The position numbers and the translations under genes are program-made. From Moraxella oblonga NBRC 102422 (GTDB taxonomy: Bacteria > Pseudomonadota > Gammaproteobacteria > Pseudomonadales > Moraxellaceae): a stretch of DNA of 35,029 bases. Shown here piece by piece: positions 16,806 to 23,800 of this stretch (its first letter is position 1; each line of letters begins with the position of its first letter). The DNA lies in assembly GCF_001598275.1 (NCBI RefSeq), contig NZ_BCYQ01000024.1:1-35029 (forward strand), in the 5' to 3' direction. The notes under the pieces were generated by a model. The model worked only from the letters and a program-made list of their open reading frames with translations, did not search any database and was not told where the DNA came from.

Positions 16806-18644
16806 TTACTCCACCGTGACACTTTTCGCCAAATTTCTAGGCTTATCCACATCTGTCCCCTTTGCTAAGGCACAATGATAGGATAAGAGCTGAACACCCA
16901 CCGTATGCACAATCGGTGATAATACCCCAATATGGCGAGGCGTGCGGATTAAATGCACTTTGTCATCGGCACTAAATTCGGTATCAAGGTCGGTAAAGAC
17001 AAAGAGTTCGCCACCACGAGCCGAAACCTCTTGCATATTGGCTTTGACTTTGTCAAGCAGGGCATCATTAGGGGCGATGACCACCACAGGCATATTATCG
17101 TCCACCAGTGCCAAAGGACCGTGCTTTAATTCGCCAGCAGGATAGGCTTCTGCGTGGATATAAGTGATTTCTTTTAATTTTAACGCCCCCTCCAATGCAA
17201 TCGGATAATGAATGCCACGCCCCAAGAACAAGGCAGACGGCTTGGCGGCAAATTTAGATGCCCACGCCACAATTTGCGGTTCTAGATTTAGAGCGTGCTG
17301 AACATCATTGGGCAAATGACGAAGTTGGGCGATAAAATCTTGTTCCATTGCTTCATCAACAAAGCCACGCAGTTTGCCCAAAGTTACCGCAAGTCCAAAC
17401 AAAACAACGAGCTGTGTGGTAAAGGCTTTGGTACTTGCCACGCCAATTTCCGCCCCTGCACGAGTATAAAGCACAAGTGTGCTTGCTCTTGGTAGGGCAG
17501 ATTCCATCACATTACAAATGGATAGACTGTACTTATGCCCTTGATTTTGGGCGAATTTTAAGGCTTCCATCGTATCTAGCGTTTCACCAGATTGGGAGAT
17601 AGTAATGATAAGCTCTTTGGGGTTTGCTATCACATCACGATAGCGGTACTCGCTGGCGATTTCTACATCGGTGCGGATTTTGGCAATACTTTCTAACCAA
17701 TATTTTGCAGTTAAAGCCGAATAATAGGAAGTGCCACATGCCAAAATCTTGATGCTGTCAATGTCTTTAAAAATCGTTTCAGCATTTTCGCCAAAGTTAA
17801 TGGCATCAAAACCACCGTCCAAAAACACTTCGGCAGTATCGCTAATGGCTTTGGGCTGTTCGTAAATTTCCTTTTGCATAAAGTGGTTATAACCGCCGAG
17901 CTCCAAACTTGCTAATGAAATTGAAGAAGTTTTGACCGCACGATTGACTGCTTGCCCTGTTTTGTCAATCATCTTGATAATGCCATCTGCATTTAATAGA
18001 GCAATGTCGCCATCTTCTAAATAGCTGATTTTGCGAGTAAATGCAATCACCGCCGATACATCAGAGGCAATAAAAGTCTCATCATCGCCAAAGGCAACGA
18101 GTAGTGGACAACCCATTCTGGCAACGACCATCTCATTGGGATTATCGTGAGCAATGACGGCAATGGCGTACGCTCCATGAAAGTTTTGGGCAGCCTGCTT
18201 AACCGCCAAAAACAAATCACCACCGTTATTCATATATTCGTGTTTGATGCTGTGGGCGATGACTTCGGTGTCGGTTTGCGATTCAAATTCATAGCCCAAG
18301 TTTTGCAAACGAGCCTTCTCACTTTCAAAATTTTCAATAATACCGTTATGCACCACCGCAATCAGACCGCCTGAGATGTGTGGGTGAGCGTTGGGTTCTG
18401 TAACACCACCGTGTGTTGCCCATCTAGTATGCCCAATGCCAAGCGAGCCAGTTAAGCCTTTAGCCGTTGCAGCATCTTGCATATTTTGCACACGCCCAAC
18501 ACGGCGTACACGAGCGATTTTATCAGGCGTATGCACTGCAATGCCTGATGAATCATAGCCACGATATTCAAGGCGTTTTAGCCCATCAGTTAAAAAGTCT
18601 ACAATATTGGAATGGCGACGAATGCCACCGACGATACCGCACAT
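16806..18644 (-). CDS. glmS: Glutamine-fructose-6-phosphate aminotransferase (isomerizing)
   Basis: Makes glucosamine-6-phosphate from fructose-6-phosphate and glutamine, the first step towards UDP-GlcNAc for peptidoglycan and LPS; GlmU, further right, acts later in the same pathway. At 612 aa it is full length. It begins MCGIVGGI, so Cys2 becomes the N-terminal nucleophile of the class II glutamine amidotransferase domain (about 1-230). Two SIS sugar-isomerase domains follow ([14 protein letters not shown] near 304, [14 protein letters not shown] near 350), and the protein ends [18 protein letters not shown] lies 8 bp before the ATG. Its 3' end is duplicated at 9026-9065 and its 5' region at 19302-19361 and 20418-20495, so it is an insertion-prone locus on both sides. 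glmS ends are known targets of Tn7 and genomic islands. Confidence 0.98.
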   Translation of the reverse strand: MCGIVGGIRRHSNIVDFLTDGLKRLEYRGYDSSGIAVHTPDKIARVRRVGRVQNMQDAATAKGLTGSLGIGHTRWATHGGVTEPNAHPHISGGLIAVVHNGIIENFESEKARLQNLGYEFESQTDTEVIAHSIKHEYMNNGGDLFLAVKQAAQNFHGAYAIAVIAHDNPNEMVVARMGCPLLVAFGDDETFIASDVSAVIAFTRKISYLEDGDIALLNADGIIKMIDKTGQAVNRAVKTSSISLASLELGGYNHFMQKEIYEQPKAISDTAEVFLDGGFDAINFGENAETIFKDIDSIKILACGTSYYSALTAKYWLESIAKIRTDVEIASEYRYRDVIANPKELIITISQSGETLDTMEALKFAQNQGHKYSLSICNVMESALPRASTLVLYTRAGAEIGVASTKAFTTQLVVLFGLAVTLGKLRGFVDEAMEQDFIAQLRHLPNDVQHALNLEPQIVAWASKFAAKPSALFLGRGIHYPIALEGALKLKEITYIHAEAYPAGELKHGPLALVDDNMPVVVIAPNDALLDKVKANMQEVSARGGELFVFTDLDTEFSADDKVHLIRTPRHIGVLSPIVHTVGVQLLSYHCALAKGTDVDKPRNLAKSVTVE

Positions 18645-18770
18645 AAAAAGTTCCTTAGTATCAAGTTTGAGAGATGATAATTTATTGGGATAAATTATCG
18701 GAAAAATACCTTACTCCAAATCGTTAAGTAAGGGAATTTATATTATAGCAGGTTTTGTAAAAATTCTTAA
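18645..18770 (-). promoter_or_regulatory. glmS promoter and structured 5' leader
   Basis: On the minus strand a perfect -10 TATAAT (18742-18747) is preceded by TGC, giving an extended -10. A TTAAGA -35 lies 17 bp upstream (18765-18770). The transcript, starting near 18735, would open at once with a hairpin: CCTTACT / AGTAAGG around an 11-nt loop at about 18708-18732, followed by TATTTTT. A second perfect 10-bp hairpin follows (GATAATTTAT / ATAAATTATC, loop CCCA on the minus strand, 18676-18699). The first resembles a small attenuator. It is not the glmS ribozyme of Gram-positives, which is much larger. Confidence 0.6.
18695..18754 (-). repeat. glmS upstream direct repeat, copy A
   Basis: This 60-bp segment holds the first leader hairpin and the -10 of the glmS promoter. 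It recurs at 19302-19361 with 58 of 60 bp identical. The segment between the two copies carries the STN-domain lipoprotein gene. Confidence 0.9.
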
Positions 18771-18833
18771 TAAGAAATTTGCTTGATAAATGTAGCTGTT
18801 CTTGTTAGAATGAAATCATTTTTAGGGTGTTTT

Positions 18834-19232
18834 ATGAAATTAAAACTTTTGTTTATAGTGATAAGCCTTGCACTGTCTGCTTGTCAAAGTTTTTATAATA
18901 AAGAAAATTCTGAGATTTATATGAGCAATCAACAAAATCCAACCCCTACTTATAAATATTATGCACTGGGTGGTGAACACAATAAAAATCCAGATGAAAT
19001 TATGGAAAAAATAGAAATAGACAATATAAGACTTTCTCAATTTTTATCTAAGTATTCTTATGAGTTTAATGTGTTTATAGCTGTTGATGATAGTGTTAGT
19101 GTATTGCCTGAGTTCTCTGTTAATGCACAAAATACATCTTATCGCCAAATTCTTGAATCTATGCTAGAACAATTAAATTTGACTTATACAATGAAAAAAG
19201 ATGACCATATGATTATTGACAAAATAAAATAA
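18834..19232 (+). CDS. Small lipoprotein with STN (secretin/TonB N-terminal)-like domain
   Basis: Start chosen at 18834 (ATG after AGGGTG), giving 132 aa with a lipoprotein signal: MKLKLLFIVISLALSAC, lipobox LSAC, modified Cys17. The C-terminal 75 residues have the STN pattern: an initial LSQFLSKYSYEFNVFIAVDDSV strand-helix-strand, then FSVNAQNTSYRQILESMLEQLNLTYTMKKDDHMIIDKI. STN domains normally sit at the N-terminus of secretins or TonB-dependent transducers, where they contact partner proteins. Here the domain is alone. The gene lies opposite to glmS, between the two 60-bp glmS-promoter repeats. Function unknown; an accessory outer-membrane lipoprotein is the safest description. Confidence 0.7.
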   Translation: MKLKLLFIVISLALSACQSFYNKENSEIYMSNQQNPTPTYKYYALGGEHNKNPDEIMEKIEIDNIRLSQFLSKYSYEFNVFIAVDDSVSVLPEFSVNAQNTSYRQILESMLEQLNLTYTMKKDDHMIIDKIK

Positions 19233-19277
19233 GTATAATATGCAAACAACTGACTATTAAACGCCAAATTCAAAAAC

Positions 19278-19294
19278 GGTGCGTGGTACGCACC
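19278..19294. repeat. Short GC-rich palindrome
   Basis: GGTGCG and CGCACC flank a 5-nt TGGTA loop, just after the lipoprotein gene and beside glmS-upstream copy B. It stands out as GC-rich in an AT-rich gap and could be a small interspersed repeat or a weak terminator. There is no T-run on either side. Confidence 0.5.
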
Positions 19295-19301
19295 TTACGG
19301 C

Positions 19302-19361
19302 TTATCGGAAAAATACCTTACTCCAAAGCGTTAAGTAAGGGAATTTATATTGTAGCAGGTT
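19302..19361 (-). repeat. glmS upstream direct repeat, copy B
   Basis: Second copy of 18695-18754, with two substitutions; one changes the -10 from TATAAT to TACAAT. It is no longer attached to glmS and lies just beyond the 3' end of the zinc-finger gene. It probably marks the junction of an acquired segment. Confidence 0.9.
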
Positions 19362-19368
19362 GAGACAA

Positions 19369-20274
19369 TCAATCCAAATCAATAATTTCTAGATATTCTA
19401 AATTCTCTAACATAAAGTTGATATGTTTAGCTTGTGAATTTAATGCAGGTGTATCAGCTAGAATAAAAACCTTTTTTGGTTTTCTATTCATTTTATCCAT
19501 ATTTTCTGTATTAAATTTTTTGTAGGGATAATTTTCTACCAATCTTTTTGCAACAAAAAATGTTGGTTGAACTTGTTTATTTCCTTGCTTGTTTGGTTTT
19601 AAACCATCATCGCACAAAAAATTGTCAAATTTAATTTGATAAAATTCATCATACTTATTAACCCAAGCCTTACCCCAATAAATCCTCCAACAATCTTGCT
19701 CCAAATCATTAAGGCTTTGTCCTTTAATTTCAATAAATAAATCTTGCAAAGAAATATCTTCTGAATAAGGATTTGGTAAGCTAACCTCAAAGTTTTCACC
19801 TTTTAAGAATGCTACAACCAACGAACTTACTTTTCTTGAATTGATTTGTATGGATTTGTTATTGCCATTAATATGGTTGGTTTTTTGGTTTTTTCTTACA
19901 CTGGAATTGCTTTCATCATTGTGTTGATTGCCTTGCTCTTTTGCGGTCGCTTGTGTCAAATTAATTCTAACTTTATTGGGAAAAACTTCAATGCCACCGT
20001 ATAAATCTTCTTCCGTCTGGGTTTGTGATTTCCTTGCTTTTTCATCATTTCCTTGTTTGCAACCCAATTTATGGTCTTCTACCGATTTAAAATAAGGGTC
20101 TCGTTTTCTATCTTTTTTTGGTTTTTCCAAATTGGCACAAGTGATTGCAATGCCACATTCTGGGCAACGAAAATTCTTTTGACTTGTGATTTTGTTTTCT
20201 TTAAAGGCAATATCTGCTTGTGTTGAATTAATTTCCAGTTTTAAATCTAAGGAATAGGCATATTCTAAGCTCAT
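19369..20274 (-). CDS. Unknown protein with CoiA-like N-terminal zinc finger
   Basis: Start chosen at 20274 (MSLEYAYS) because GGGAGC lies about 8 bp upstream; this gives 301 aa. The N-terminal part has a metal-binding pattern C37-x2-C40 (CPECG), C46, then DPYFKSVEDHKLGC with H68 and C72. That spacing resembles the N-terminus of CoiA-like proteins, which have a CPxCG knuckle followed by a (H/Y)F...H...C segment. Residues 75-150 are polar and probably disordered, rich in Asn, Gln and Lys. The C-terminal half looks like a folded alpha/beta domain (QDCWRIYWGKAWVNKY, KVFILADTPALNSQ) that I do not recognise. It lies between glmS-upstream copies B and C, so it is probably acquired. A CoiA relation is only suggestive. 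Confidence 0.55.
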   Translation of the reverse strand: MSLEYAYSLDLKLEINSTQADIAFKENKITSQKNFRCPECGIAITCANLEKPKKDRKRDPYFKSVEDHKLGCKQGNDEKARKSQTQTEEDLYGGIEVFPNKVRINLTQATAKEQGNQHNDESNSSVRKNQKTNHINGNNKSIQINSRKVSSLVVAFLKGENFEVSLPNPYSEDISLQDLFIEIKGQSLNDLEQDCWRIYWGKAWVNKYDEFYQIKFDNFLCDDGLKPNKQGNKQVQPTFFVAKRLVENYPYKKFNTENMDKMNRKPKKVFILADTPALNSQAKHINFMLENLEYLEIIDLD

Positions 20275-20417
20275 ATTTGCTCCCAAATAAATTATTAATT
20301 TTTTAACAAAACCACCCACCCAAATTGGGCAGATGGTTTATTATAAACACTTTTTGAGTATTATTAAAGCACTTAATATATTTAGATAAAAGATTGGGTA
20401 TAAAATTATTTTATCCA

Positions 20418-20495
20418 TTAAAAAATCTACAATATTGAAATGGTAATAAATGCCCCCTACGATACTGTATATATAAAGTTTCTTAGTATCAAGTT
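20418..20495 (-). pseudogene. Relic of the glmS 5' end
   Basis: This resembles 18594-18669 (first codons of glmS, its ribosome site and the adjacent leader) at very roughly 80% identity. The shared landmarks are TCTACAATATTG, AATGCC, ACGATAC and TTAGTATCAAGTT. The start codon is lost (CAT to TAT on the plus strand), so it is not translatable. It indicates that glmS DNA once reached to here or was copied here. The rest of 20275-20565 holds only this relic and a terminator. Confidence 0.75.
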
Positions 20496-20498
20496 AAA

Positions 20499-20541
20499 AA
20501 AAGACAAATCCACCCCAAAGTATTAGGTTGATTTGTCTTTT
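20499..20541. terminator. Hairpin with T-runs, probable bidirectional terminator
   Basis: Perfect 12-bp arms AAAAGACAAATC (20499-20510) and GATTTGTCTTTT (20530-20541), extended inward by three pairs after one mismatch. A- and T-runs at both ends would let it act in either direction. On the minus strand it lies just after the arginase-family fragment, which suggests it belonged to that gene. Confidence 0.65.
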
Positions 20542-20565
20542 ATGATACGCTAAGTAAGGCAAATT

Positions 20566-20762
20566 TTAACGACTTTTTAAGACCGCAACCGCATAATCCA
20601 ATGCCTCAAAAATGGTTTTGTGCTTTTGTTCATCATCATCAAGCGTTGGATTAAATTCGGTAATTTCAAACAATCCAACTTGGGTAATAATAGTGCCTGT
20701 TCAAAAATTGTTCGTATTGCCACCACTTCATAGCCTTGTGGTTTGGGCGTGCCTGCGGTGGA
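20566..20762 (-). pseudogene. C-terminal fragment of an arginase/formimidoylglutamase-family gene
   Basis: On the minus strand one frame reads STAGTPKPQGYEVVAIRTIFEQ; after a frameshift near 20674 the next frame reads VGLFEITEFNPTLDDD and runs to DYAVAVLKSR and a stop at 20566-20568. The TP-P-G and (F/V)-(D/E)-I-x-E-(Y/F)-NP-x-LD pattern matches the end of ureohydrolase (arginase-like) proteins. The N-terminal two thirds with the manganese site are missing, so it cannot be active. A relic of the glmS promoter lies directly upstream. The family call is moderate because only about 65 codons remain. Confidence 0.5.
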
Positions 20763-20769
20763 GTGGCTA

Positions 20770-20787
20770 ATCTTTATATTATAGCAG
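20770..20787 (-). repeat. Relic of the glmS promoter (-10 region)
   Basis: The motif TTATATTATAGCAGGTTT is identical to 18737-18754 and keeps the extended -10 TGCTATAAT on the minus strand. No -35 is evident. It lies between the arginase-family fragment and the EF-Tu-like gene. It is the third occurrence of this sequence in the window. Confidence 0.6.
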
Positions 20788-20839
20788 GTTTGTGATAAAA
20801 TTGAGTAAATTTTAATAAATTGATAATAAAACAATCCCG

Positions 20840-21190
20840 ATGAAAGATGACTTTATAGATTGTTTGGTTTGGGCAACCATTACCATTTTTGCCAACGACG
20901 GACAAAAAGGGCGAAATACTCCCATTATATCAGGCTATCGCCCCAATCACGCTTTTATTTATAACGGCGATGATGACAATGGTAAACCACTTTATCAAGC
21001 AGTAATGGGTCAAATTACCTTATTAGATAGAGAAATTTTAGAATTAAATACCCCTGCTTTGGTAGAAATTCGTTTTATTATTAATGATGAAATGTGCCAA
21101 AAAATTAAAAAAGGATTTTGCTGGCGGATTTATGAAGGGGGGAATTGGGTTGGTGTTGGGGAAATTTATGAAGTGCTTAGAGTTTTATAA
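20840..21190 (+). CDS. Stand-alone EF-Tu domain 3-like protein
   Basis: A 116-aa protein whose pattern follows the C-terminal beta-barrel of elongation factor Tu. It has GRNTPIISGYRPNHAF (EF-Tu: GRxTPxxxGYRPxFxF), GQITLLDREI, an ALVEIRF strand, and KKGFCWRIYEGGNWVGVGEIYEVL (EF-Tu: G-x-R-FAIREGGRTVGAGVV-x-x-x-L). The GTPase domain and domain 2 are absent. In EF-Tu this barrel contacts tRNA and EF-Ts. There is no signal peptide and no strong ribosome site. It converges with and overlaps the next gene by 6 bp. The role is unknown: it might bind tRNA or imitate EF-Tu for a partner. The fold call is confident; function is not. Confidence 0.75.
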   Translation: MKDDFIDCLVWATITIFANDGQKGRNTPIISGYRPNHAFIYNGDDDNGKPLYQAVMGQITLLDREILELNTPALVEIRFIINDEMCQKIKKGFCWRIYEGGNWVGVGEIYEVLRVL

Positions 21191-21796
21191 GGTTCCTTCT
21201 AGCCATAAATAGTCGCCTTTATTCAAAGTTTCTTTTGTCCATTCTATCAATTTTTGAGCAAATTGTTGTTCTTTTATATTATTAAAAGATTGATTTTGGA
21301 TATTATTGATAATTTGACTTACTTCCTCTTTATCAAAAATATGCACGCCACAGTAGTCAAATCGCTCAATATCATCAAAACCCCCCTTAACTTTAATGGG
21401 AAATATGGCTTTAAAACTCTCTACCACACAATCAAAATCATCATTATAAATAAAAATACAAACATTATCATCAATCTTATCAAAATTACTTGTCAATCCT
21501 CTTAAAATAAAACCGCTTGGGTGGCTTGACTTTATGTTCTCATCTACCCTTAAATGACATACAGTCTGTTTAATATCTTTAATGGCTTTTTGGGTATTAC
21601 CTTGATATTTTTGATAATACTTTTTGGCAGTTTCATTATCACAATGGGTTGCTTCAATAATTTTATCAAGATTTATTTGATGATAATATTGCTGACATAA
21701 CATCAAATCCGTACCACAATGCTTGGTTAATTCAATGGCAGTTTTTAAAGGAATGTTTAATGTCGCTCTTAATGTTTTGATAAAGCTAAGAGTCAT
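21185..21796 (-). CDS. Unknown protein with EF-Ts/UBA-like N-terminal helical domain
   Basis: A 203-aa protein. Residues 5-75 read as two small three-helix bundles: IKTLRATLNIPLKTAIELTK, and IIEATHCDNETAKKYYQKY followed by QGNTQKAIKDIK. Both resemble the UBA-type N-terminal domain of EF-Ts (VKELRExTGAGxMDCKKAL...AI). The remainder (about 85-203) is an unrecognised alpha/beta region with acidic stretches (YNDDFDCVVESF, GGFDDIERFDYCGVHIF). Its 3' end overlaps the EF-Tu-like gene by 6 bp on the other strand. It is followed on the minus strand, 23 bp upstream, by another unknown gene, so the two may be co-transcribed. Confidence 0.6.
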   Translation of the reverse strand: MTLSFIKTLRATLNIPLKTAIELTKHCGTDLMLCQQYYHQINLDKIIEATHCDNETAKKYYQKYQGNTQKAIKDIKQTVCHLRVDENIKSSHPSGFILRGLTSNFDKIDDNVCIFIYNDDFDCVVESFKAIFPIKVKGGFDDIERFDYCGVHIFDKEEVSQIINNIQNQSFNNIKEQQFAQKLIEWTKETLNKGDYLWLEGTL

Positions 21797-21819
21797 TTGA
21801 TTTGCTCCTAATATTATTT

Positions 21820-22422
21820 TTATAAACCAATATAGTCATTAAAAGCTTTTATAAAAAGATGTTGTAATTCATTATCTAAAAATTTTTTCGCCCATTGTTC
21901 GCTAAATCGTTGAATTGCCAAAACATCACTATAAATTTTATCAAAAGCTTGGTTAAATTTCTGATAAGAAATTTTTAATTCAAAAATGTCTTGGCTTGGT
22001 TTAATTGACATTTCACTATCAGAAACAATGATAATATGGCTATCTGTATAAGAAACCTGCGGTGTTGGGTCGTGTCCCAACCAAATATTTGGCTTTTCAC
22101 CTTTACAAATATCCGCCCATTCTTTAAAGTCGGAAAATTCAGAGCAACAAGATGGACTAATAACCTTATCGCCCATTGTTAAACGAAGTCCGCCACTTAA
22201 TGCCGTTTCTTCATTGGCGATATTATCAATAAATTCTTTATCAATTGCTTGTCCGTCATAGCAATAATTTAACCAACTGGCAATAAAAGTATTAAAAGTG
22301 ATTTCATTAATGTCTTTATCCAAAACAATATAATTCCCCCAACCTTGATGGTTTAAAATGGGAGAATAAATATCATCCGCATTGCCAATTCTTTGTTCAA
22401 ATACCGGTTCTAGTTTTAGCAT
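21820..22422 (-). CDS. Unknown cytoplasmic protein
   Basis: A 200-aa acidic protein without signal peptide or membrane segment. It begins MLKLEPVFEQRIG and carries aromatic-rich blocks (NHQGWGNYIVLDK, FIASWLNYCYDG, EKPNIWLGHDP). I do not recognise the family. Its size, acidity and position in a run of small unique genes are like those of immunity-type or other accessory proteins, but nothing in the sequence proves this. It lies 23 bp from the following minus-strand gene and 27 bp after the preceding one. Confidence 0.6.
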   Translation of the reverse strand: MLKLEPVFEQRIGNADDIYSPILNHQGWGNYIVLDKDINEITFNTFIASWLNYCYDGQAIDKEFIDNIANEETALSGGLRLTMGDKVISPSCCSEFSDFKEWADICKGEKPNIWLGHDPTPQVSYTDSHIIIVSDSEMSIKPSQDIFELKISYQKFNQAFDKIYSDVLAIQRFSEQWAKKFLDNELQHLFIKAFNDYIGL

Positions 22423-22449
22423 ATTTATCCTTACTTGATTGTTGATAAA

Positions 22450-23379
22450 TCACTCTTCTAAAAAATTAATTTCTTTAATAAAAGTCAATGCACCATAAGA
22501 TTTTTCTTCAAATACCTGTCCATTGGCATTCACCAAATAAGAAAAATCATTGTCCAAAATAAAACTTTGTTTATCAAACACTTCTATGCGATAATAAGGG
22601 AAATACTCTGTGGGTTTTTCGGTAATTTCCAGATAGCTGTCTTTATTCAACTCTCTTAATTCGTCCAATATTTTTTGTTCAAAATTATTATAAATAAATG
22701 GATAAGGATAATATTTGCCTTGATAGAACATATCTTTTGGGTGTTTTGGCGTGTCGTAGCCGCCTATTTTTTCGCCTTTTTTATTGATAAAATAAGTGGT
22801 CGCAGTATCGTCAGCCGCTTTAAAACCTATACAATCGCTATTACAATCCTTTTGCCAATTTCCTGTATAAACGAGTGCATAGCCATATTGAAATGCTGAT
22901 ACATAATCATAGTTTGCAGCAATGACAATATCGCCCTTTTTATTAACAAAACCGACTTTGCCATTCTCATTGACATAACGGCGTAATCCTTCTTGCCAAT
23001 AATCCAAACCATTATCAAAACTTAGTACATTATATAAAAATTTTCCTTGATGGTCATAAACTTCGCCAGCAGGATAAGCAAGGGCATTTTTTGGATAAGT
23101 GGTAGGAATTTTTGCCCCAAAAAATTCAAGATAAGGCGTGGTAATGGGAAAGTTATAATCATAATAACGAATGGCGGAATAACTTGGCTCAATAATCACA
23201 TTGCCATTATCATCTTTTACCCCCACCCAATTATCTTTTTCAAAATAATATAAGGTTGGGGAGATTTTACTTTGGGTTTGACTGTCATTTGAATGAGAAA
23301 TAGGGGATTGTCTTGGCATATCGTTTTGACACGCCAATAATAAAAAACTCAAACCAAAAATAATAAAATATTGTTTCAT
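22450..23379 (-). CDS. WG-repeat lipoprotein
   Basis: A 309-aa protein with a lipoprotein signal (MKQYFIIFGLSFLLLAC, lipobox LLAC, Cys17). At least two WG/KWG-type repeats are visible: KDNWVGVKDDNGNVIIEPSY near 48 and NGKVGFVNKKGDIVIAANYDYVSAFQYGYALVY near 138. A weaker one is TYFINKKGEKIGGYD near 204. Such repeats form beta-structures on secreted or surface proteins of unknown ligand. Probably anchored in the outer membrane facing the periplasm or surface. A small secreted protein gene lies 16 bp upstream. Confidence 0.8.
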   Translation of the reverse strand: MKQYFIIFGLSFLLLACQNDMPRQSPISHSNDSQTQSKISPTLYYFEKDNWVGVKDDNGNVIIEPSYSAIRYYDYNFPITTPYLEFFGAKIPTTYPKNALAYPAGEVYDHQGKFLYNVLSFDNGLDYWQEGLRRYVNENGKVGFVNKKGDIVIAANYDYVSAFQYGYALVYTGNWQKDCNSDCIGFKAADDTATTYFINKKGEKIGGYDTPKHPKDMFYQGKYYPYPFIYNNFEQKILDELRELNKDSYLEITEKPTEYFPYYRIEVFDKQSFILDNDFSYLVNANGQVFEEKSYGALTFIKEINFLEE

Positions 23380-23395
23380 TTTATATTATGTCAGT

Positions 23396-23800
23396 TTATG
23401 CCCCACATTCCACCAATAAGTGATAAGTTTTGGGTTTTAAATTTGTTTTTTGATAAGTCATTTTAACCGAATAATGGATAACACCATCATTAAAAGTCGC
23501 TTTTTTGGCACGATAAAAAGTTAATTTATTATTTTGATAAGTATATATGGCAGTTTTGCCTTTATTTTCGCCAAGTTCAAGCAAATCTTTTTTGCTGGTT
23601 AATTTAAAAAATACATTATCAATAAACAAACCATTTTTATTCATTGAACCAATGATTTTATATTTGTCATAAATATAACAGCCATAATAGCCGTCATTGG
23701 CAGGCAACAATTCACTCTCACTCAATTCATTAAAGGCATTGGCTATCGCCATATTAGCGATAACCAACCCCCAAATTAATAATGACTTTTTCAAAATCAA
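23396..23800 (-). CDS. Small secreted protein of unknown function
   Basis: A 134-aa protein with a signal peptide ([22 protein letters not shown], likely cleaved after ANA). The mature part is mostly beta-strand in character with two cysteines (C41 in [10 protein letters not shown] and C132 near the end) that could form a disulfide. The start overlaps the glmU stop by 4 bp, so translation is probably coupled to glmU although it is unlikely to share its function. No family recognised. Confidence 0.7.
   Translation of the reverse strand: MILKKSLLIWGLVIANMAIANAFNELSESELLPANDGYYGCYIYDKYKIIGSMNKNGLFIDNVFFKLTSKKDLLELGENKGKTAIYTYQNNKLTFYRAKKATFNDGVIHYSVKMTYQKTNLKPKTYHLLVECGA

Noticed and set aside
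9026-16845. Tn7-like transposon downstream of glmS
   Set aside because: No tns genes or Tn7-type end repeats are visible, and the flanking repeat lies in the glmS coding tail rather than being a 5-bp target duplication downstream.
16745-16852. Longer zorA start within glmS
   Set aside because: It would add 36 residues encoded across the glmS terminator and glmS 3' end; the ATG at 16744 gives a typical ZorA N-terminus.
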